A stretch of DNA of 38,978 nt from NCBI RefSeq assembly GCF_004551525.1, contig NZ_SATR01000040.1, positions 1 through 38,978 of the forward strand, read 5' to 3'. Shown here one piece after another: positions 35,673-38,978 of this stretch. The position numbers and the translations under genes were made by a program. This DNA is from Vibrio ouci (lineage in GTDB: Bacteria; Pseudomonadota; Gammaproteobacteria; Enterobacterales; Vibrionaceae). Each line of letters begins with the position of its first letter. The stretch's first letter is position 1. The notes beneath the pieces were generated by a model. The model did no database searches. It was given only the letters and a program-made list of their open reading frames with translations, and was not told the DNA's origin.

Positions 35673-36566
35673 CTACTCAAAATACGATTTCAGTTTATCT
35701 CTTAACCAGATATTGGATGGGCTTTTTCGCACTCGATTATGGGCCATTAAACGATATTGGATTGGGATGTCAGTAAATGGCAGTTTGAGTACTTGGATAT
35801 CTAATTTATCGGCGAATTGTTTAGCGATGCTGGCAGTCATGGTTGCAATGCAGTCACTGGTTGAGACCATCGACATCTGTGAAACCAATGACGTACACTC
35901 TGCAGCGACAGTTCGGTCACGCAGGCTCTCTTCCGTAAAATAATCTGCCAGATAGGCGTCTTCTCGGCGCAGTTTCAAAGTAATGTGCCTTTCTGCATAG
36001 AACTGCTCGCGAGTGATGTTTTGCGACACTCTCGGGTGACCTTTGCGGGCAATGACACAAATTTGGTCATCAAACAGGGCTTCAGTGAAGAATGCATTGG
36101 TCGCGTGTTCGGTAAACTCTATGGCTAAATCGGCTTGGTGCTGATTTAAACCATGCAGCAGTCTTTCTTCGTTGGAATGGGTAGGTTGGAGTTCAATGGT
36201 GACATTACCCAAGGTTACGTCGGCTTCAATCTTAGGCAATAGCATTAGCATCACGGGCTCAGAGGTGTAAACGACGAACTTATGTGGATGATGAGTACTA
36301 AACCCGTTGAGACTTTCTAATGCATTACTGATTTGAATAAGCGCGGGTTCTACATGGCGAATCAGTTCTTGGGCGTGGTGGGTAGGGGCGATCCCTCTGC
36401 CAGAGCGAACAAATAATTGGCTGCCTACTTGTTGTTGTAACCTTTTAAGCAAGCCACTGACTCCAGGTTGGGTCATCCCCATCTCTTCGGCTGCAAGGGT
36501 AATGGATTTATGTCGATAAACGGCGATAAAGACTTTGAGTAGATTTAGATCTAAGTCATTGAGCAT
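35673..36566 (-). CDS. LysR-family regulator 2, divergent from alkylsulfatase 2
   Basis: This 297-residue LysR protein has its HTH at residues 5-65 (NLLKVFIAVYRHKSITLAAEEMGMTQPGVSGLLKRLQQQ), then the dimerisation helix and effector domain. It resembles LysR 1 in overall pattern, including the shared SGRGIAPTxxA-type (GRGIAPT) segment after the HTH, so the two may be ancient duplicates. It is transcribed away from alkylsulfatase 2, the classic arrangement for a LysR activator and its target. Confidence 0.92.
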   Translation of the reverse strand: MLNDLDLNLLKVFIAVYRHKSITLAAEEMGMTQPGVSGLLKRLQQQVGSQLFVRSGRGIAPTHHAQELIRHVEPALIQISNALESLNGFSTHHPHKFVVYTSEPVMLMLLPKIEADVTLGNVTIELQPTHSNEERLLHGLNQHQADLAIEFTEHATNAFFTEALFDDQICVIARKGHPRVSQNITREQFYAERHITLKLRREDAYLADYFTEESLRDRTVAAECTSLVSQMSMVSTSDCIATMTASIAKQFADKLDIQVLKLPFTDIPIQYRLMAHNRVRKSPSNIWLRDKLKSYFE

Positions 36567-36574
36567 AACGGCCT

Positions 36575-36630
36575 ACACATAATGATTTGTGATGTATTAA
36601 ATACAGTTTCATGCATGTATTGCTATGTGT
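36575..36630. promoter_or_regulatory. Palindrome-rich divergent promoter region, candidate LysR 2 site
   Basis: Nested symmetric elements lie between the divergent starts: ACACATA (36575-36581) with TATGTGT (36624-36630), GTATT-A-AATAC (36594-36604), and ATACA-N10-TGTAT (36601-36620). None repeats the GTGGATT box of the other sulfatase, so the two regulators probably recognise different DNA. Confidence 0.5.
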
Positions 36631-36681
36631 CAACGGAGTAAATTAGCTTCATACCCGATATCAAACCCCAAGAGGTTCATC

Positions 36682-38703
36682 ATGAAAACTCGATTTGCTC
36701 CTTCAGTTCTTTCTCTCGCAGTTGTTATGTCATTTGGCGCATCAGCCAATGATTATGCATCAATCGATACCTATGAAGGCAAACCTGCAACCGAGCATAC
36801 AGTGAAAGCGAATGCAGCGATGACTAAAATCCTACCATGGGAAGATACTTCTGCATTTGAGCGTACAACTCGTGGCCTAATTGCTGAGTTCGGTACGCAC
36901 GAAGCTGGCGAACTAAAAAATCGTTTCGAATATATGACGGATATGTCAGTAAAAGATCTACCACCAACGGTGAACCCATCTATTTGGCGTCAGGGCATGC
37001 TTAACTACGCTGCTGGTGGTTTGTATGAAGTGACGGACGGTGTTTACCAAATTCGCGGTGCTGACCTTTCTAATATGACCATTTATCGCACCGATAACGG
37101 CTATGTTGTTCATGATCCTCTGCTATCAAAGCAAGCCGCAGCGGCATCTTGGGAGTTTGCTAAAGCCCACCTTCCTGCAATTAATGGTGAGCACAAAATC
37201 ACTGGGCTTATCTACTCGCACATGCACGCTGATCACTTTGGTGGCTCTCGCGGTGTTGTTGAGTCTGGTGACTTTGCAGAAGATGCAAAAATCTATGCGC
37301 CAAAAGACTTCATTAAAGAGCTGGCAGATGAAAACGTCATTGCTGGTACCGCGATGGGCCGACGTGCGAACTACCAATATGGCACAACGTTAGACAACAA
37401 CACTAAAGGTATTGTTGATAATGCTCTAGGATTGGGGACCTCACGTGGTGAAGTAACGCTAGTTGCACCAACAGATGAAATTCAAGAGCGTGAAAAAGTG
37501 ATTACCATTGATGGTTTGGAGTTCCACGCGATCAATATGCCAGGAGCAGAAGCGCCAGCAGAAATTGTACTTTATGTACCTGAGTATCGTTCACTCAACA
37601 CGGCTGAATTGACATACGACGGCATGCATAACATCTACACATTCCGCGGTGCAAAAGTTCGTGATTCTTTGGTTTGGACTAAGTACTTAACTGAGCTAAA
37701 AATGCGCTATGTTGACAGCGGCTTAGTCGACAATATTCACGCGGCTCATTCGGCGCCAGTTTGGAACAATGCCAATACTGATGTAAATGAAATCTCCGAA
37801 TACATGACGCTGCAGCGCGATAACTATGGCTTTATTCATAATCAGGCGATGCGCTTAGCGAATCACGGCATAACGATTCATGATGTTGGCCGTGAGATTG
37901 AAAAGATTGTTCCTCAATCTCAAATCGATACTTGGCATACCAATGGTTACCACGGTTCATACAGCCACAATGCTCGTGCAGTCGTGGATTTATACTTGGG
38001 CTACCATGACATGAACCCAGTAAACACTAACCCGCTACAAACGACAGAAAAGTCATGTGTGTATGTCAACGCAGCAGGTGCAGACACCTTGTACAAAGCG
38101 GGCATGAATCACTTTAACCAAGGTGAGTACCAAGAAGCGTCGCAGTTATTTAATGACTTAGTGCAATGTGACCCGAATAACATCGACTACCGTTTTGCAT
38201 TGGCGGACAGCTTTGAGCAGCAAGGCTATCAGTCAGAAACCATGGCATGGCGTAACAGCTATCTGCAAGGTGCAGTAGAGCTACGTACAGGTGATATTCA
38301 ACCGTCAATCAAGTTAGCGTCTGCAGATGTAATCGCCAATACGCCAACAGGCATGTTCTTAGACTTTATCGCGGTAAGCCTGAATGCACCGAAAGCAGAA
38401 GCGGCAGAGCTAAACTTTAACTTTGGTGTTTACCACCCAGATATCGAAGAGCGCTACTACGGTGAAGTATCGAACGCGAACATGTCGAATATCGAGGTCG
38501 AGAAAATCCCAGCGGTTGATGTTGAGCTAATCATCCATAAATCAGACTTTACGCGAGTCGTTCTAGGTGAAACAACACTAGATGAGCTAGTGAAGTCAGG
38601 CCAAGCAGGTATTAAAGGCGATGCGTCTCTTATCAAGCAGCTAGGTGGTTCACTCGATAAGTTTGATGGTCTGTTTGAAATCTTACCAATGCCGACTAAA
38701 TAG
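36682..38703 (+). CDS. Secreted alkylsulfatase-like metallo-hydrolase (paralog 2)
   Basis: The protein is 673 residues from ATG 36682 (AAGAGG six bases upstream); the TTG-type start further left would bury the signal peptide. The signal peptide spans residues 1-22 (cleavage after ASA). The domain order is as in paralog 1: a metallo-beta-lactamase domain with SHMHADH (H180, H182, D184, H185), E290 and E309 with 19-residue spacing, and H356; then the helical dimerisation domain and an SCP2-like C-terminus. The motif that is SHHWP in paralog 1 is AHSAP here, so the second His and the Trp are replaced. It may act on a different sulfate ester. It is transcribed divergently from LysR 2 and ends in a strong terminator. 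Confidence 0.9.
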   Translation: MKTRFAPSVLSLAVVMSFGASANDYASIDTYEGKPATEHTVKANAAMTKILPWEDTSAFERTTRGLIAEFGTHEAGELKNRFEYMTDMSVKDLPPTVNPSIWRQGMLNYAAGGLYEVTDGVYQIRGADLSNMTIYRTDNGYVVHDPLLSKQAAAASWEFAKAHLPAINGEHKITGLIYSHMHADHFGGSRGVVESGDFAEDAKIYAPKDFIKELADENVIAGTAMGRRANYQYGTTLDNNTKGIVDNALGLGTSRGEVTLVAPTDEIQEREKVITIDGLEFHAINMPGAEAPAEIVLYVPEYRSLNTAELTYDGMHNIYTFRGAKVRDSLVWTKYLTELKMRYVDSGLVDNIHAAHSAPVWNNANTDVNEISEYMTLQRDNYGFIHNQAMRLANHGITIHDVGREIEKIVPQSQIDTWHTNGYHGSYSHNARAVVDLYLGYHDMNPVNTNPLQTTEKSCVYVNAAGADTLYKAGMNHFNQGEYQEASQLFNDLVQCDPNNIDYRFALADSFEQQGYQSETMAWRNSYLQGAVELRTGDIQPSIKLASADVIANTPTGMFLDFIAVSLNAPKAEAAELNFNFGVYHPDIEERYYGEVSNANMSNIEVEKIPAVDVELIIHKSDFTRVVLGETTLDELVKSGQAGIKGDASLIKQLGGSLDKFDGLFEILPMPTK

Positions 38704-38722
38704 TTGAGTCAGTAGTAAAACG

Positions 38723-38749
38723 AAGCCCCGCAAACTGCGGGGCTTTTTT
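38723..38749 (+). terminator. Rho-independent terminator of alkylsulfatase 2
   Basis: AAGCCCCGCA and TGCGGGGCTT form a 10-bp stem with a 3-base loop and are followed by a T run. Confidence 0.93.
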
Positions 38750-38828
38750 ATCGCACAGGATTTAAGGTAGTTCCGTCATATTCATAACATGCATTTTTAT
38801 AGACTTCTAATGTGTAAGCACTTTCACC

Positions 38829-38978
38829 CGATCGGTGTTTTTCAAGATAGTTGCCATCATTTGCTCGCTTATTAAGCAGCTTCTCTTTCTGGATTTAGGT
38901 GGACTTCGCCAACTGGCTTACAGTTCCTGATATCACCAGTCCATCGTTCAGGTTTTCGCTGTTTTGCAGCGAGTAATA
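38829..38978 (-). mobile_element. Probable end of an IS3-family insertion sequence, cut by window edge
   Basis: The minus strand carries a transposase-like C-terminus up to 38872. It is followed by CGGTGTTTTTCAAGATAGTTGCC-like DNA (plus strand, about 38832-38855) that resembles terminal regions of IS3-family elements as I remember them. The boundary is a guess; a direct repeat cannot be judged without the other end. Confidence 0.4.
38872..38978 (-). CDS. C-terminal fragment of a probable IS3-family transposase
   Basis: Thirty-four codons and two consecutive stop codons (TAA TAA) are visible at the window end, too short to be listed by usual ORF finders. The fragment contains AAKQRKPERWTGDIRNCKP and then VGEVHLNPERE. 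A PERW...R...P...V.LNPE ending is typical of OrfB transposases of the IS3 group; this is recognition from memory. The catalytic domain lies outside the window, so integrity cannot be judged. Confidence 0.5.
   Translation of the reverse strand, partial: LLAAKQRKPERWTGDIRNCKPVGEVHLNPEREAA

Noticed and set aside
38752..38871. Leftward 38-codon frame ending near 38752
   Set aside because: It looks mildly coding-like but follows the transposase double stop in a different frame, has no start or ribosome site, and probably crosses the insertion-sequence end.
1..38978. CRISPR array, toxin-antitoxin pair or phage-defence island
   Set aside because: No regularly spaced short repeats, cas motifs, paired small overlapping genes or known defence-domain signatures were seen.

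Overview
The window looks like part of a chromosome of a marine Vibrio or close relative. The signs are a KtrAB potassium uptake pair of the Vibrio alginolyticus type, a small protein of the Vibrio-restricted DUF2850 kind, a giant T1SS-143/VCA0849-type secreted adhesin, and moderate GC content. The species call is inference; no rRNA or marker gene is present. No prophage, CRISPR array or integron is visible. The only mobile DNA is a probable transposase tail at the right edge.

Layout. 1-9176 is the 3' part of one very large, repeat-built, type I secreted adhesin whose start lies left of the window. 9226-11347 holds a divergent TetR regulator and MFS transporter separated by an intergenic region with a 10-bp inverted repeat and an orphan terminator. 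11379-14705 is a membrane/osmotic block: an MscS-type channel divergent from ktrA-ktrB, which overlap by ATGA. 14713-18640 holds a DUF2850-like protein, ppnP, a PilZ (c-di-GMP) protein, a 59-codon small gene and a membrane-anchored Sel1-repeat protein. 18701-20066 holds a MaoC-type hydratase and tRNA-Ser(UGA) with a clear promoter, followed by decayed tandem copies of its 3' flank. 20067-22876 holds an MDR oxidoreductase, an AraC regulator and a YiiM-like MOSC protein. 23092-26894 is a LacI regulator followed by an NhaC-family transporter and a MalY/PatB-type C-S lyase, with a perfect 18-bp palindrome in front of the transporter. 26963-28649 is a divergent MarR regulator and Tat-exported Acg-family flavoprotein with two identical 12-bp palindromes between them. 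28713-32343 holds a DEAD-box helicase, an unrecognised outer-membrane-type protein and a lipoprotein hydrolase. 32551-38703 is an alkylsulfatase locus: two paralogous secreted metallo-beta-lactamase-fold sulfatases and two LysR regulators. The last 107 bases encode a probable IS3-family transposase C-terminus.

How the genes work together. Much of the window consists of regulator-plus-target modules with operator-like palindromes: TetR/MFS, AraC/MDR, LacI/NhaC-PatB, MarR/Acg and LysR/alkylsulfatase twice. The most interesting candidates are the dual alkylsulfatase/dual LysR locus, in which one paralog has lost the HHWP motif, and the LacI-NhaC-PatB unit, which resembles the E. coli malI-malXY arrangement but has an ion/amino-acid antiporter in place of the PTS transporter. 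Functions are inferred from family motifs; nothing was searched against a database.
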